Positions 36,539-46,412 of a DNA stretch of 64,000 nucleotides are shown here, in pieces. Location of the stretch: NCBI RefSeq assembly GCF_014119005.1, contig NZ_JACGYX010000006.1:1-64000 (forward strand), in the 5' to 3' direction. Below the pieces are notes generated by a model that was given only the letters and a program-made list of their open reading frames with translations, was not told where the DNA came from and searched no databases. The translations under genes were made by a program, and so were the position numbers. The first letter of the stretch is position 1. Each line of letters starts with the position of its first letter. The stretch is from Psychrobacter sp. GP33 (GTDB lineage: Bacteria > Pseudomonadota > Gammaproteobacteria > Pseudomonadales > Moraxellaceae).

Positions 36539-37921
36539 TTATTTTTGAATTTTGGTTGGGCGCATATAGTTACTCTTAATCGTTTGTCTGGCGCGACCAA
36601 AAGCTAGCGTGTGCGCACCAACATCTTCGGTAATGACTGAACCTGCTGCAACAGTTGCCGTATCGCCAATCTTCACCGGTGCAACTAAACTTGAGTTTGA
36701 GCCAATAAACACATGATCTTCAATGATGGTTTGTGCTTTATTTACCCCATCATAATTACAAGTAATCGTTCCAGCACCAACATTGACACCAGTGCCAATG
36801 GTTGCATCACCAATATAGCTCAGATGATTGATCTTACTACCATGTCCAATCGTTGACTTTTTAATCTCAACAAAATTACCTACTTTACTATTATCAGCAA
36901 GTACGGTATCCGGGCGTAAATGAGCAAATGGTCCGATATCAACGCCTGCGCCAACCGTCGAGCTATCAATCACGCAATACGGTTTGATATAACATGCGTT
37001 ACCAATATGAGAATTTTTAATCACACAACCGGCTTCGATATACACGTTATCGCCAAGAGTACAGTCACCCTCAAACACGACATTAACATCAACAAATACA
37101 TCTTGACCCGTGCTTAAACTACCACGAATATCGACACGAGTCGGATCAGCGAACTGTACGCCTGCCACCTGTAAGTCGGTCACTAGTTTTGACTGCCATG
37201 AACGCTCTAAGCTTGCCAGCTGCTGACGGTTATTGACACCTTCAATCTCAAACGCATGCTCAGGCTCAATAGCAGCAATAGTAATGCCGTCAGCAACTGC
37301 CATTTTAACGATATCAGTCAAATAGTATTCTTGCTGAGCATTGTCATTAGATAAGTTAGGCAGATATTTATGCAATAACGCATTATCAACACAATAGATA
37401 CCGCTATTAATTTCGGTGATTTGCTGCTCAGCATTGCTGGCATCTTTTTGCTCAACAATGGCCTCAATAGCGCCATTGGCATTGCGCTTAATGCGACCTA
37501 GACCAAAAGGGTTGCTAACCGTTAAAGTCAGCATTGACATACCTTCTATATTGGCACTCTGTAGCGCGGCTAGCGTCTGACTACTAACCAAAGGGACATC
37601 ACCGTACAAAATTAAACTCTGTCCTTGCTTTGGTAACTGAGACAACGCGACTTTCACCGCATGACCAGTTCCTAATTGTTCAGTTTGCGCGACCCAATTG
37701 ATGGGCAGATGTTCATAATTATGACCAATCGTTGCCTGTACCTGATCACCGCCAAAGCCATAAACCACGATGGTCTCGTCTACCTTTAATTGCTGGCAAG
37801 TATCTAATACATGACCCAGTAGTGGCTTACCCGCCAAAGTCTGTAAAACTTTTGGTTTAGCGGACTGCATACGAGTGCCTTTACCGGCAGCGAGAATAAT
37901 TACGGATAATGATGAGGTCAT
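36539..37921 (-). CDS. glmU: Bifunctional UDP-N-acetylglucosamine diphosphorylase/glucosamine-1-phosphate N-acetyltransferase
   Basis: GlmU acetylates glucosamine 1-phosphate and then couples it to UTP, giving UDP-GlcNAc. The N-terminal uridyltransferase domain (about 1-230) has [24 protein letters not shown] and YGDVPLV. The C-terminal left-handed beta-helix (about 255-460) is visible as hexapeptide repeats such as IGDNV/IEAGCVI and IGPFAHLRP, ending with the acetyl-CoA binding region [15 protein letters not shown] and [12 protein letters not shown]. The 460-residue length matches the 456-residue E. coli enzyme. It precedes glmS, the enterobacterial order; the 237-base gap between them contains a tandem AGGTTATAAAA motif but no gene I trust. 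Confidence 0.97.
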   Translation of the reverse strand: MTSSLSVIILAAGKGTRMQSAKPKVLQTLAGKPLLGHVLDTCQQLKVDETIVVYGFGGDQVQATIGHNYEHLPINWVAQTEQLGTGHAVKVALSQLPKQGQSLILYGDVPLVSSQTLAALQSANIEGMSMLTLTVSNPFGLGRIKRNANGAIEAIVEQKDASNAEQQITEINSGIYCVDNALLHKYLPNLSNDNAQQEYYLTDIVKMAVADGITIAAIEPEHAFEIEGVNNRQQLASLERSWQSKLVTDLQVAGVQFADPTRVDIRGSLSTGQDVFVDVNVVFEGDCTLGDNVYIEAGCVIKNSHIGNACYIKPYCVIDSSTVGAGVDIGPFAHLRPDTVLADNSKVGNFVEIKKSTIGHGSKINHLSYIGDATIGTGVNVGAGTITCNYDGVNKAQTIIEDHVFIGSNSSLVAPVKIGDTATVAAGSVITEDVGAHTLAFGRARQTIKSNYMRPTKIQK

Positions 37922-38083
37922 AACAGCTCTATAATTGGGGAGATATAATTATTAACAGCTTTGAATCTGAGAGTCGAGTAACTGCTAATTGATAATAGTG
38001 ATATTAATAATTTTTATAATTATAACGCAAATGTCGAGAAAATACACGGTCAATAGCGACGAGTGGTTTACTAGCTCGATGAG

Positions 38084-38656
38084 TTACATGATTAAGGCGA
38101 CTAATGTCAGTACTACTGCCGCCATAATACCGGCGATGATATCGTCAAGCATAATGCCCAATCCGCCTGAAACTTTTTTATCTGCCCAGTTAATCGGGGG
38201 CGGCTTGATAATGTCAAAAAAGCGAAATAAAATAAAGGCGATAAGAATGGCAATCAGCGAAAATGGTCTAGTAATATATTGCCAAAAATCAACTGCCCCA
38301 ATGCTCATATAAGACAACGGCAATAAGGTAATCCACATCCCTGCCCATTCATCCCACACAATATGCGGATTGTCATGACCGCCCATCAGTGCTGAGGTAC
38401 GCTCACATATCCAAATACCAACGATACAAGATAAAATAGTCAGGATTGAAAACGCAATAAAACCCAAACTCATCAGCGGTATGCCAACAATCAAGCCACC
38501 AACTGTACCCCATGTACCCGGAGCCCGGCGCGGCAACCCGCTACCTAAACCTATACCTAGCCAATAGATTAACCGATCAATAGTACTGGCATGAGCTGGC
38601 AGTGGGGGGCAGTCATTGGCTTTACGAATATCGGGTTTGATCAAATTATCAGTCAT
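38084..38656 (-). CDS. pgpA: Phosphatidylglycerophosphatase A
   Basis: PgpA dephosphorylates phosphatidylglycerol phosphate to phosphatidylglycerol at the inner membrane. The 190-residue protein has the family motifs GLGSGLPRRAPGTWGTVGG near the N-terminus and HDNPHIVWDEWAGMWITL in the middle, with three or four membrane segments (around 57-95, 125-150 and 168-188). The start codon lies two bases after the thiL stop, so it is the last gene of the nusB-thiL-pgpA run, the arrangement seen in E. coli. Confidence 0.94.
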   Translation of the reverse strand: MTDNLIKPDIRKANDCPPLPAHASTIDRLIYWLGIGLGSGLPRRAPGTWGTVGGLIVGIPLMSLGFIAFSILTILSCIVGIWICERTSALMGGHDNPHIVWDEWAGMWITLLPLSYMSIGAVDFWQYITRPFSLIAILIAFILFRFFDIIKPPPINWADKKVSGGLGIMLDDIIAGIMAAVVLTLVALIM

Positions 38657-38658
38657 AA

Positions 38659-39747
38659 TTAGCCTGTAAAATGTTGATAACCCGTGAGAGGGGGTAAGGT
38701 TTTGAAAGGAGCAGGGTTCTGCGCGGTTACGGCATGATTTTGATAAAATAAAATAGGACTTGGCGATATAGAAGGTTTATTGATAACAGTTTTATTATTA
38801 ATACCTTGATCATTAACAGCCTCGTCATTAATAACCGTATCATTACTAAGTGCAATCACTTCACCAATACACGTCACTTGGGAATAAACAGACGGCAGCT
38901 CAATATGAGCTGGCAAGGTAAATGCCAATTCATAATCATCGCCACCAGTTAGCTGACACAATAAGCGCTCGGGTAAATCAACGCTGGATAACGGTTTACT
39001 GGTTGGCAAGTGCTCAAGGTTGAGACGCATATTGACGCCACTTTGCTGGCAGATATGCCCTAAATCTTGGTACAGACCGTCTGAGATATCAATCATCGCT
39101 GTTGCACCACTGTTTGCTAATGCTGCACCTAATTGAACACGTGGCGTTGGCATATGTAACCGATGTGCCAGCTCACTACCAATCGCATTATCCAGGTGCT
39201 GCAACGCATAGGCAGCATCGCCGAGCGTTCCTGAAACATAAACCTTGTCACCCACTTGCGCGCCTGAACGATATACTGCGGGCGTATTTGCAGCTAACAA
39301 ACCTTGTGCACTAATACTCAGTATTAACGTGTCATTACGGGTAGTATCACCGCCAATAAGCGTCACGCCAAATGATTGGCAGGCATGAAATAAACCTTTG
39401 GCAAATTCGGTGAGCCATTGCTCATTAGCAAGGCGCTCAGGCAATGCTAATGCCAGTAAAATACTGTGCGGCGTAGCGCCCATTGCTGCCAAATCTGAGA
39501 CATTAACTGCGACAGCTTTATAACCAATGGCAAATGCTAGCTTATTAACTTCAGCCCAATCGGCACTAAAATGCCGACCTTGCACCAAGGTATCAATACA
39601 GCTGACCAAGCGCGCCCCTAACGGTAGCGCCATTACCGCCGCATCATCGCCAATACCTTTTTCAATACTGTGCTCAATACCATTGGCTAAGGCGCTATCG
39701 ACTTGTAGCTTTAAAAATATGTGCTCAATCAGCTCAAACTCAGTCAT
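38659..39747 (-). CDS. thiL: Thiamine-monophosphate kinase with a C-terminal insertion
   Basis: ThiL phosphorylates thiamine monophosphate to the active cofactor thiamine pyrophosphate. The AIR-synthase-like fold shows GIGDDAAVM near the N-terminus, SCIDTLVQGRHF, ALGYKAVAVNVSDLAAMGA-type sequence, LIGGDTTR, MIDISDGLYQDL and LTGGDDYELAFTLP. At 362 residues it exceeds the usual 325. The excess is at about 301-330, between VTCIGEVIAL and the terminal GYQHF, and consists of imperfect repeats of Val-Ile-Asn/Val-Asn-Asp units (VINDEAVNDQGINNKTVINK). It is spaced two bases from both nusB and pgpA. Confidence 0.95.
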   Translation of the reverse strand: MTEFELIEHIFLKLQVDSALANGIEHSIEKGIGDDAAVMALPLGARLVSCIDTLVQGRHFSADWAEVNKLAFAIGYKAVAVNVSDLAAMGATPHSILLALALPERLANEQWLTEFAKGLFHACQSFGVTLIGGDTTRNDTLILSISAQGLLAANTPAVYRSGAQVGDKVYVSGTLGDAAYALQHLDNAIGSELAHRLHMPTPRVQLGAALANSGATAMIDISDGLYQDLGHICQQSGVNMRLNLEHLPTSKPLSSVDLPERLLCQLTGGDDYELAFTLPAHIELPSVYSQVTCIGEVIALSNDTVINDEAVNDQGINNKTVINKPSISPSPILFYQNHAVTAQNPAPFKTLPPLTGYQHFTG

Positions 39748-39749
39748 GG

Positions 39750-40619
39750 CTAGTCGTTGCTTTCTTGAGCATTGCTTTCTTGAACATCGCTATCTTGATG
39801 ATTCGTACCTTTTGCCGCTGCCGCCAATTCTTTAATACTGGCATTAGCTTTATTCGGACGATCACGTTTTATCGCGGCATTATTGGCACTGATACGCGGT
39901 TTGGTTGATGCCGTTAGCTCATTATCAAGAGCGTCATTAGCTGTATTCTCAGTCGTTGTTAATTTAGCAGCGGCAGACTTTGTTGCCGATTTTTGCGAAG
40001 TACGTAGATTGGCTTTGGTATCTGCTTCGACTTCAACCGCGCGTAGCTCAATGGCCATTCTGTCTAGTACAGCATTAATCAGTTTGTGCGCATCGGTTGC
40101 ACCAAAGTGATTATTCAACTTCATTGCTTCATCAAGAACGACTTTATAAGGAATCTCTAGACGGTTTTGTAGCTCATACGCGCCAATTAGCAAAATAGCA
40201 TGCTCAACGGTATCTAACTTATCAACCTCACGATCCAAATGCTGGGCAATCAGCGTATCTAACGCTTCAACTTGCTCTGGAATATCACGCATCATTTCAT
40301 GATAGTAGCCAATGTGCACGGTATGCATGGCGTTAGAAGCGCGCGTACGAGCAGCAATATCATTGGGCGCATTGTCTTTCCAGCCAAGCTTACCAGTTGT
40401 ATCAAAACGGCGGTCAGTGACCAGCCATTCGTATAAACCTTGCATGGCAAAGCGGCGTGCTTTACGGACAGCGGTGTGACTGGTCTTATAAGAAGACTCA
40501 CTCATATCGAAGATTTGTTCACCCGCACTGCTGCTTGCAATACCAACAGCATTGGTAGTATCAGAGGTGGTTTGTGCGGTTTTCGCCGCGCTAATAGCGC
40601 GCTTGAGTTGGTCAGTCAT
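39750..40619 (-). CDS. nusB: Transcription antitermination factor NusB with long terminal extensions
   Basis: NusB with NusE (S10) binds boxA RNA and promotes rRNA antitermination. The helical NusB domain occupies about residues 48-195 ([77 protein letters not shown]). The protein is 289 residues against 139 in E. coli: a 45-residue N-terminal Ser/Thr/Ala segment and a 95-residue C-terminal tail rich in Lys, Ala, Thr and Asn, ending in repeats [16 protein letters not shown] start at 40505 (MSESSYK) would remove most of the N-terminal segment; neither start has a convincing Shine-Dalgarno sequence, so the N-terminus is uncertain. It is upstream of thiL. Confidence 0.92.
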   Translation of the reverse strand: MTDQLKRAISAAKTAQTTSDTTNAVGIASSSAGEQIFDMSESSYKTSHTAVRKARRFAMQGLYEWLVTDRRFDTTGKLGWKDNAPNDIAARTRASNAMHTVHIGYYHEMMRDIPEQVEALDTLIAQHLDREVDKLDTVEHAILLIGAYELQNRLEIPYKVVLDEAMKLNNHFGATDAHKLINAVLDRMAIELRAVEVEADTKANLRTSQKSATKSAAAKLTTTENTANDALDNELTASTKPRISANNAAIKRDRPNKANASIKELAAAAKGTNHQDSDVQESNAQESND

Positions 40620-40905
40620 AGGGGGTCAATACCTGAGTGTCGAAATAATGTTTTTAAATAGTGTTTTAACAAAAGTTGTTAAGGGTAATGCCAGTAATTG
40701 AACTATAGATAAAAGCAAAAGAGCATATGAGAATTATACGGTTAATAAATCCTACTAACCGTTTAGCTCCTAGCTATATAATAATGCGTAAGCGCTGCCA
40801 ACATTCGTGACAACGCTTATCTAAAATTTAAAAGAGTTTATTTATATAAACCAAGCTTATTTAAATCATATTAACTTAAATAAAATGGCATTAACCAAAA
40901 TTTAA

Positions 40906-41427
40906 TTAAGCAATATCACTGCTGTCATCGATATCTAATTGCGACAATACCGCAATCATTTCTAGTACAACCATCGCCGCTTCCGAGCCTTTATTACCGG
41001 CTTTAGTACCTGCGCGTTCAATCGCTTGCTCAATACTATCGGTAGTTAATACGCCGTTACTTACAGGGATGTTATAGTCAGTCGCAACATTGCTTAAACC
41101 TTTAGCAGACTCGCTTGCTACAAAATCAAAGTGCGGCGTGCTGCCACGAATAATCGCGCCCAAAGCAACGATAGCATCAAAACGGTCTGACTCAGCAGCG
41201 CGCTGGGCGACAAGTGGCAACTCAAATGCACCCGGCACACGAATAACGGTAATATTGCTGCCCAATACGCCATGACGGAGTAGCGCGTCGATTGCGCCAT
41301 CAACCAAGGACTCAACGACAAAACCATTAAAACGTGCCACTACGATACCAATACGGGCATCTGCATTTTGATGAAGATTACCATCAATATGGGTGACGGC
41401 ATTGCGCTGCTGTTGTAAATTTGACAT
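40906..41427 (-). CDS. ribH: 6,7-dimethyl-8-ribityllumazine synthase
   Basis: RibH condenses a pyrimidine amine with dihydroxybutanone phosphate, the penultimate step of riboflavin synthesis, as a cytoplasmic icosahedral or pentameric shell. The 173-residue protein has [52 protein letters not shown] (with the catalytic His) and [23 protein letters not shown]. Length is a little over the usual 156 owing to a short N-terminal addition. It precedes nusB on the same strand with a 286-base gap that contains no gene. Confidence 0.96.
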   Translation of the reverse strand: MSNLQQQRNAVTHIDGNLHQNADARIGIVVARFNGFVVESLVDGAIDALLRHGVLGSNITVIRVPGAFELPLVAQRAAESDRFDAIVALGAIIRGSTPHFDFVASESAKGLSNVATDYNIPVSNGVLTTDSIEQAIERAGTKAGNKGSEAAMVVLEMIAVLSQLDIDDSSDIA

Positions 41428-41573
41428 AAAAATACCCTTGGTTATAAGTAGACATTATCAATTAGATTAAATGGTTGTTTTTTTTGAATGAGTTAATAGA
41501 TAACTGAGTGAAAATAAGTGCTTAGCGCTATGATAACATTTTTTCTATTTGTATTTACAGGCGCATTTTTGTT

Positions 41574-42356
41574 TTACAAGCGCATCTGAATGCCTTGCGC
41601 TGCCATATATTGTTTGGCTTCCATAATCGTGTGTTCGCCAAAGTGAAAAATACTGGCAGCCAAAACCGCATCCGCGCCACCTTGTAACACACCATCGGCT
41701 AAATGTTGCAAGTTGCCGACGCCGCCTGAGGCAATGACGGGTACATTCACTTGACTGGTGATTTGTTTCATCAATGGCAAATCATAGCCTTTTTTGGTGC
41801 CATCACCATCCATTGACGTGACCAATAATTCACCTGCGCCAAGTGCTGCCATTTTAATTGCCCACTCAACGGCATCAATACCGGTTGGCTTGCGACCACC
41901 GTGAGTAAAGATTTCCCAGCGCGGTATAATAATGCCATCAACGTTGATATCGGCAACGCGTTTCGCATCAATAGCCACGACAATACATTGGTTGCCAAAT
42001 TTTTGCGCCGCTTCACCAACGAATTCTGGGGTAAATACGGCAGCTGAATTAATCGCCACTTTATCCGCGCCAGCATTCAATAAGTTACGGATATCATCGA
42101 TTTTACGGACACCGCCGCCTACTGTTAACGGCACAAATACCGTTTCTGCCATGCGCTCAACCGTATGATACGTGGTATCGCGTGCGTCACTGGTTGCGGT
42201 AATGTCCAAAAAAGTAATCTCATCAGCGCCTTGTTCGTTGTAGCGCCTTGCCACTTCGACCGGATCGCCAGCATCTTTAATATCGACAAATTGCACGCCT
42301 TTAACCACACGACCGTTATCGACATCCAAACAAGGGATGATACGCTTTGCTAACAT
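41574..42356 (-). CDS. hisF: Imidazole glycerol phosphate synthase subunit HisF
   Basis: HisF is the cyclase half of imidazole glycerol phosphate synthase; with HisH it makes IGP and AICAR in histidine biosynthesis. The TIM barrel shows the catalytic Asp in [33 protein letters not shown], the second catalytic Asp in [26 protein letters not shown] and [13 protein letters not shown]. It has about 260 residues. A GTG at 42368 is in frame but overlaps the AAGGTG Shine-Dalgarno sequence, so ATG 42356 ([10 protein letters not shown]) is taken, as in the family. hisH and hisA are not in the window. Confidence 0.97.
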   Translation of the reverse strand: MLAKRIIPCLDVDNGRVVKGVQFVDIKDAGDPVEVARRYNEQGADEITFLDITATSDARDTTYHTVERMAETVFVPLTVGGGVRKIDDIRNLLNAGADKVAINSAAVFTPEFVGEAAQKFGNQCIVVAIDAKRVADINVDGIIIPRWEIFTHGGRKPTGIDAVEWAIKMAALGAGELLVTSMDGDGTKKGYDLPLMKQITSQVNVPVIASGGVGNLQHLADGVLQGGADAVLAASIFHFGEHTIMEAKQYMAAQGIQMRL

Positions 42357-42577
42357 AGGGGTTTTCACCTTATAATCAATTCATTCCATAGGCGCAAGTG
42401 TAGCAAAATCACCGCCATATCAGGCAGCTTTTCGCCAAATTAACGCGCTTTTAGTTAAAGTTATGGCATTCGCGCTGTATTTGTCGCTATTACCGTTGAA
42501 ACTTGTTCTTATTGCTATCTAAATTTATCCCTACTTATCTTTCCATTTACCTTTTTAATTGTCATAAGTGAGATGTC

Positions 42578-43585
42578 ATGTCTGTTTATACCCAGTTAAC
42601 CGATGCCCAATTTGCTACCTTTTGCCAACGTTTTGGCGTGGCGTTTGCCCGCGCCATTCCGATTACCCAAGGTATCAAAAATTCTAACTGGTTTATTCAG
42701 ACGACAGAAGATAATGATGGTGAGCACTCTTATGTCTTCACGTTATTTGAAGAGCGTCCGCCAAGCGATATCGAGAAAATGGCAGTAATTCTTAATCAAT
42801 TGGTAGGTAAATTACCCGTAGCGGCACCAATGGCATTGGCTGACAGTAATAGCAGCAATGAAAAAAGCTACGTGATTCATTATGATAATAAAGCCATTAC
42901 CCTAGTACCGTGCTTGAGTGGCGCGCATCCTAAGCAAACTACCGAAACCATGTGTGCGGATATGGGCGCGGCATTAGCCGTACTTCATGACACCTTGCAA
43001 GCATTGCAGCCAAGCGAAGATTATGGCGTGGCGCTGTATCCATGGAATGAGGTGCGCGACCGTGAAATTCAGTTTATGCCAAGCGATGAAGCCAAGCTGA
43101 TGCGTGATATTTGGCAGTCTTATAGCGATTTGCCGCTCGATACCTTACCAAAAGGCTTATGTCATCTCGATATGTTCGCTGATAATACCTTGTGGCATTT
43201 AGACAACAATAGCGAAACTTTGAGCGGATTGCTCGATTTTACCGAAGTCAGTGTCGAGCATTATGTAATGGATATTGCTATTACTATTAATGACTTTTGT
43301 ACCACGTGGGGCGATGCTGAACAAGGCGAATCGGTTGATTTTGACCGTCGAAAAATGGCAGTGTTTTTACAAGGTTATGAGTCAAAACGCACTTTGAGTA
43401 ATGATGAGAAACAAGCGTTACCAATTATGCTCGCAAAAGCGGCAGTAATTTTTTGGTTATTGCGTCTCAACGTCATTCATTACAACCGTACTGAAGGGCG
43501 CACGGGCGATAATATCATGGTTAAGAATCCTGACCTTATGAAACGGCTTGCTGCTTATCATTGGTCACATGTTGAAAAAGCGTAA
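42578..43585 (+). CDS. thrB: Homoserine kinase (ThrB2/APH-fold type)
   Basis: A 335-residue member of the aminoglycoside-phosphotransferase-fold homoserine kinases (the Pseudomonas/Acinetobacter type, unrelated to the GHMP kinase of E. coli). It should phosphorylate homoserine on the way to threonine. Landmarks are ITQGIKNSNWFI (nucleotide loop), YVFTLFEER, the catalytic loop GLCHLDMFADNTLW (H-x-D...N) and LLDFTEVSVEHYVMDIAI carrying the metal-binding Asp. A short Ser/Asn insertion (DSNSSNEKS) is present around residue 90. It is divergent from hisF and preceded by GTGAGAT. Related kinases such as methylthioribose kinase are less likely. Confidence 0.88.
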   Translation: MSVYTQLTDAQFATFCQRFGVAFARAIPITQGIKNSNWFIQTTEDNDGEHSYVFTLFEERPPSDIEKMAVILNQLVGKLPVAAPMALADSNSSNEKSYVIHYDNKAITLVPCLSGAHPKQTTETMCADMGAALAVLHDTLQALQPSEDYGVALYPWNEVRDREIQFMPSDEAKLMRDIWQSYSDLPLDTLPKGLCHLDMFADNTLWHLDNNSETLSGLLDFTEVSVEHYVMDIAITINDFCTTWGDAEQGESVDFDRRKMAVFLQGYESKRTLSNDEKQALPIMLAKAAVIFWLLRLNVIHYNRTEGRTGDNIMVKNPDLMKRLAAYHWSHVEKA

Positions 43586-43733
43586 TATTTATCCAATAAG
43601 CTAAACCTGCTTAATAAAATTAGCTTAAGGGATTATGAAGTAAAAGAAGCAAATAACAGCGGCAAATGAAAATAGCAATTTGACATATTGCCGTTGAAGA
43701 TGGCGAGCACTCTATCTCTAAAAGGAATTTACC

Positions 43734-44072
43734 ATGACTGATCAAATCGATAATTGGCACAAACTGGCGCGCTACGACACCAATATACAAGGTGAGCTTC
43801 ACGCCAACCTGCTACGCAATAATGATATCAAAGTATCCGTTCAAGCATTAAGTAGCCTGCCGGGTATGAATTCAGGCGCTGTATTATGGGTGCAAGATAC
43901 TGATTTGGCACAAGCCCAGCGTATTTTGGCAAGCATTGATACTAATCTTAATGATGCTGACCTCATCGACAATAATACGATAGTACTCGATGGCACAGTA
44001 AACCGTTCAACGAATGACGTTTTAACGAATGACGACAATGGTAATAATATTAATAAAGGCGGTAATGCGTAA
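43734..44072 (+). CDS. DUF2007-like small protein
   Basis: A 112-residue protein whose first 70 residues resemble the DUF2007 'putative signal-transducing' domain: WHKLARYDTNIQGELHANLLRNNDIKV followed by GAVLWVQDTDLAQAQRILA. These small alpha/beta domains are often fused to or beside other genes; their function is not established. The last 40 residues are Asn/Asp-rich and probably disordered. AAGGA is 8 bases before the ATG. Its TAA directly abuts the ATG of the amidotransferase gene with no spacing, so the two are cotranscribed. Confidence 0.7.
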   Translation: MTDQIDNWHKLARYDTNIQGELHANLLRNNDIKVSVQALSSLPGMNSGAVLWVQDTDLAQAQRILASIDTNLNDADLIDNNTIVLDGTVNRSTNDVLTNDDNGNNINKGGNA

Positions 44073-45011
44073 ATGTGTCAACTTTTAGGAATGAACTGTA
44101 ATACTCCAACCGATATTGGCTTTAGCTTTGCCGGATTTCGTCGTCGTGGTGGCATGACCGACAGCCACGAAGATGGCTTTGGCATTGCGTTTTTTGAGCG
44201 CAGCGATTGTCCGTCGAGTAACGGTAATAGTAACGGCAATATAAATAATGAAGAGTCGCAAAATGCCTCAACCGGTTTGCGTTTATTCCATGACAACCGC
44301 CCCAGCCATTTATCCCCCGTTGCCGATTTGGTCAATAACTATCCTATTAAAGCCATGAATGTCATCGCTCATATCCGTAAAGCAACGCAGGGGCAAAACT
44401 GCTTGGCTAATACCCATCCCTTTACCCGCGAAGTGTGGGGCGAGCAGTGGGTATTTGCGCATAATGGACAGATGAACAAAGGCTTTATCGATCGCTGTCA
44501 GCGTTTGCAAGACAATGGCAATGCGTCGCACTGTCAGCCTGTTGGCTCGACCGATTCTGAAATGGCATTTTGTTATCTGATTAATCGCTTGAAAAGTAGC
44601 TTTAAAACTCGCCCTGATGACCAAACGTTATTTAATTTCTTAACCACACAATGTCGTTATTTGGCGGCAAATGGCTTGTTTAATTGCTTAATATCAAATG
44701 GCAGGTGGCAGTTGGCGTATGCCGGCAGCTTATTATTTTATCTCACGCGCCAAGCACCGTTTGGTGAAGCAAAATTGGCAGATGATGATTTAGCGATTAA
44801 CTTTAGCGATGTGACTACGGATAACGATAAAGTGACCATCATCGTCACTGTCCCGCTCACTGAAAACGAAAAATGGCAGCAGCTTGCGGTGAATGAATGC
44901 CTAATTTTTCAAGATGGCGAGGTTCTCTATAAAGACAGCCCAAGCCAACGGAAGTTTTTGACTATTGAAGAAGGTATTGCGGTGGCAAGAGCAGTTGGAG
45001 CGAGTGTATAG
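44073..45011 (+). CDS. Class II glutamine amidotransferase (YafJ family)
   Basis: A 312-residue N-terminal-nucleophile amidotransferase. The catalytic Cys follows the initiator Met (MCQLLGMNCN), and the glutaminase pocket appears as GGMTDSHEDGFGIAF, VIAHIRKATQG, NTHPF and FAHNGQMN, then GSTDSEMAFCYL. The family, which includes E. coli YafJ, hydrolyses glutamine, but the acceptor substrate is uncertain. An Asn/Ser/Gly-rich insertion at about residues 48-70 distinguishes this copy from the roughly 255-residue E. coli protein. It directly abuts the upstream DUF2007-like gene. Confidence 0.9.
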   Translation: MCQLLGMNCNTPTDIGFSFAGFRRRGGMTDSHEDGFGIAFFERSDCPSSNGNSNGNINNEESQNASTGLRLFHDNRPSHLSPVADLVNNYPIKAMNVIAHIRKATQGQNCLANTHPFTREVWGEQWVFAHNGQMNKGFIDRCQRLQDNGNASHCQPVGSTDSEMAFCYLINRLKSSFKTRPDDQTLFNFLTTQCRYLAANGLFNCLISNGRWQLAYAGSLLFYLTRQAPFGEAKLADDDLAINFSDVTTDNDKVTIIVTVPLTENEKWQQLAVNECLIFQDGEVLYKDSPSQRKFLTIEEGIAVARAVGASV

Positions 45012-45105
45012 GGTTCAATCATAATCAGTATTTTAGGCTTTAAAATAGCTTTCTATACCATACATACGAGCACTGATTATTTTAGCAAAATAGGAGTGTC
45101 TATCA

Positions 45106-45588
45106 TTGTTTTATAAAACGATAATAATTTGTATTATGGCATCCTTAGTGGGTTGCAAACAGACCATACCTAGTAATGATGAGGATCATACATTAGAAAC
45201 TCGAAGTGCTAATGTAGAAGTAGTTAATGTAAACGGTCAATCTGCTAATAAAAATGACAACAATAGGATAGCCACTTGGGAGAAAAAGATATCGGATGGT
45301 TATCCTTCCGGTATGGTTGCTGCGTTAAATGGTCATTTACAATTTAAAGATGATTGTATTGTAGTGGTTACGGAAAGCGGGCATATTGAACAGCCCGTAT
45401 TTCCTTCTTACAATGTAGGTTGGAATGATTCTACAAACACCTTAATTTACGATTCTAAGATATATAAAAGCGGTGACTCAATATCGCTTACAGGGGGTGG
45501 TTTAACAAGTGATATTGCTTTTGAAAAAGAGACTAACGTCCATATACCAAGATGCCTAAATAGCTCACTATTTGTAGTTGCGGGATAA
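45106..45588 (+). CDS. Small putative lipoprotein of unknown function
   Basis: A 160-residue protein with a short signal (MFYKTIIICIMASLVG) and lipobox LVGC (Cys17), so probably an acylated envelope lipoprotein. The mature part begins with a charged linker, then a compact domain with two Cys (DDCIVVVTESG and HIPRCLNSS) that may form a disulfide, and the phrase IEQPVFPSYNVGWND. I recognise no family. The start is TTG at 45106; TAGGAG ends 9 bases before it, which makes the rare codon credible. The only in-frame ATG, 10 codons later, would truncate the signal. Confidence 0.65.
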   Translation: MFYKTIIICIMASLVGCKQTIPSNDEDHTLETRSANVEVVNVNGQSANKNDNNRIATWEKKISDGYPSGMVAALNGHLQFKDDCIVVVTESGHIEQPVFPSYNVGWNDSTNTLIYDSKIYKSGDSISLTGGGLTSDIAFEKETNVHIPRCLNSSLFVVAG

Positions 45589-45795
45589 TAAAACCTAACG
45601 AACAGTTGCAGTTGAAAAAGTAGGTAGAAATAGTTCAGTTTAGGAAAAGCTTAATTATATAGCCTATAAACCTTAAAAATATTATGAAATAAAACGTTCT
45701 AACTGATATCAAAAAGGAATAGTTTACCCGTAAAGTGCTGATTAAAGAAATTAAGCAATCTTAAACAATAAGCCATAGTTTGTATCCAATATATT

Positions 45796-46341
45796 TTAAA
45801 GTAAATAAACCCCACAACACCGCTTAAACTTCTCACCCGACCCACAAATACACGGCTGCTTTTGGCTCACGGTCATGGCAACTGTAGGGTCAAGGAAGTA
45901 CCAGCGTTCATTTGTCGGACTAGCAAATTTATCGTTTATTTTTACGAAAGTAGATAGTTCATGATGCGCTTGCAACCCATTTTCAGTGTTGTAGAACGCT
46001 TTAAATTCAACTTGCGCGTGGCGTTTTCCCAGCTTTGGTGTATGCGTTACGATTTGCAGTCCCGCCCAATCGGTCTCTTTTGCCCACGATTTTATTGATT
46101 CAATATCAAGAAAAACTTGCTGCGCAGGCAACGTCGTCTTGATAATATAGTCCGGCTTGACCAATATAAAGGCGCTATAACGGCTGCGCATCAAACACTC
46201 TGCACTGTCTGCCTTGATGCCATCTATGTTATCAATATTGTCATGAAATTCCTGACAGCAGTTTTTATAAGATAGTAATGTGGTTGCCGCGTCTTTTGGA
46301 TTGATTTGGCAAGGGCAGGTTAGTGGTGTATTTTTAGTCAT
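45796..46341 (-). CDS. YchJ-family SEC-C motif protein
   Basis: A 181-residue protein of the UPF0225/YchJ family. It has an N-terminal Cys cluster (CPC ... CC), the central NTF2-like segment with LMRSRYSAFILVKPDYIIKT and RHAQVEFKAFY, and a C-terminal SEC-C zinc-binding motif CICGSGEKFKRCCG. The SEC-C motif binds zinc and in SecA contacts SecB, but the role of YchJ proteins is not settled. Length matches the family (about 150-170) with a slightly longer N-terminus. It converges on the small lipoprotein gene; no clear terminator lies between them. Confidence 0.85.
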   Translation of the reverse strand: MTKNTPLTCPCQINPKDAATTLLSYKNCCQEFHDNIDNIDGIKADSAECLMRSRYSAFILVKPDYIIKTTLPAQQVFLDIESIKSWAKETDWAGLQIVTHTPKLGKRHAQVEFKAFYNTENGLQAHHELSTFVKINDKFASPTNERWYFLDPTVAMTVSQKQPCICGSGEKFKRCCGVYLL

Positions 46342-46412
46342 AAGTAAGAATCGTTTTTTAAAGTAAAAAATGACGGTGTTAGGAGATTAATGACGCAAAC
46401 TATTTATGTAAG

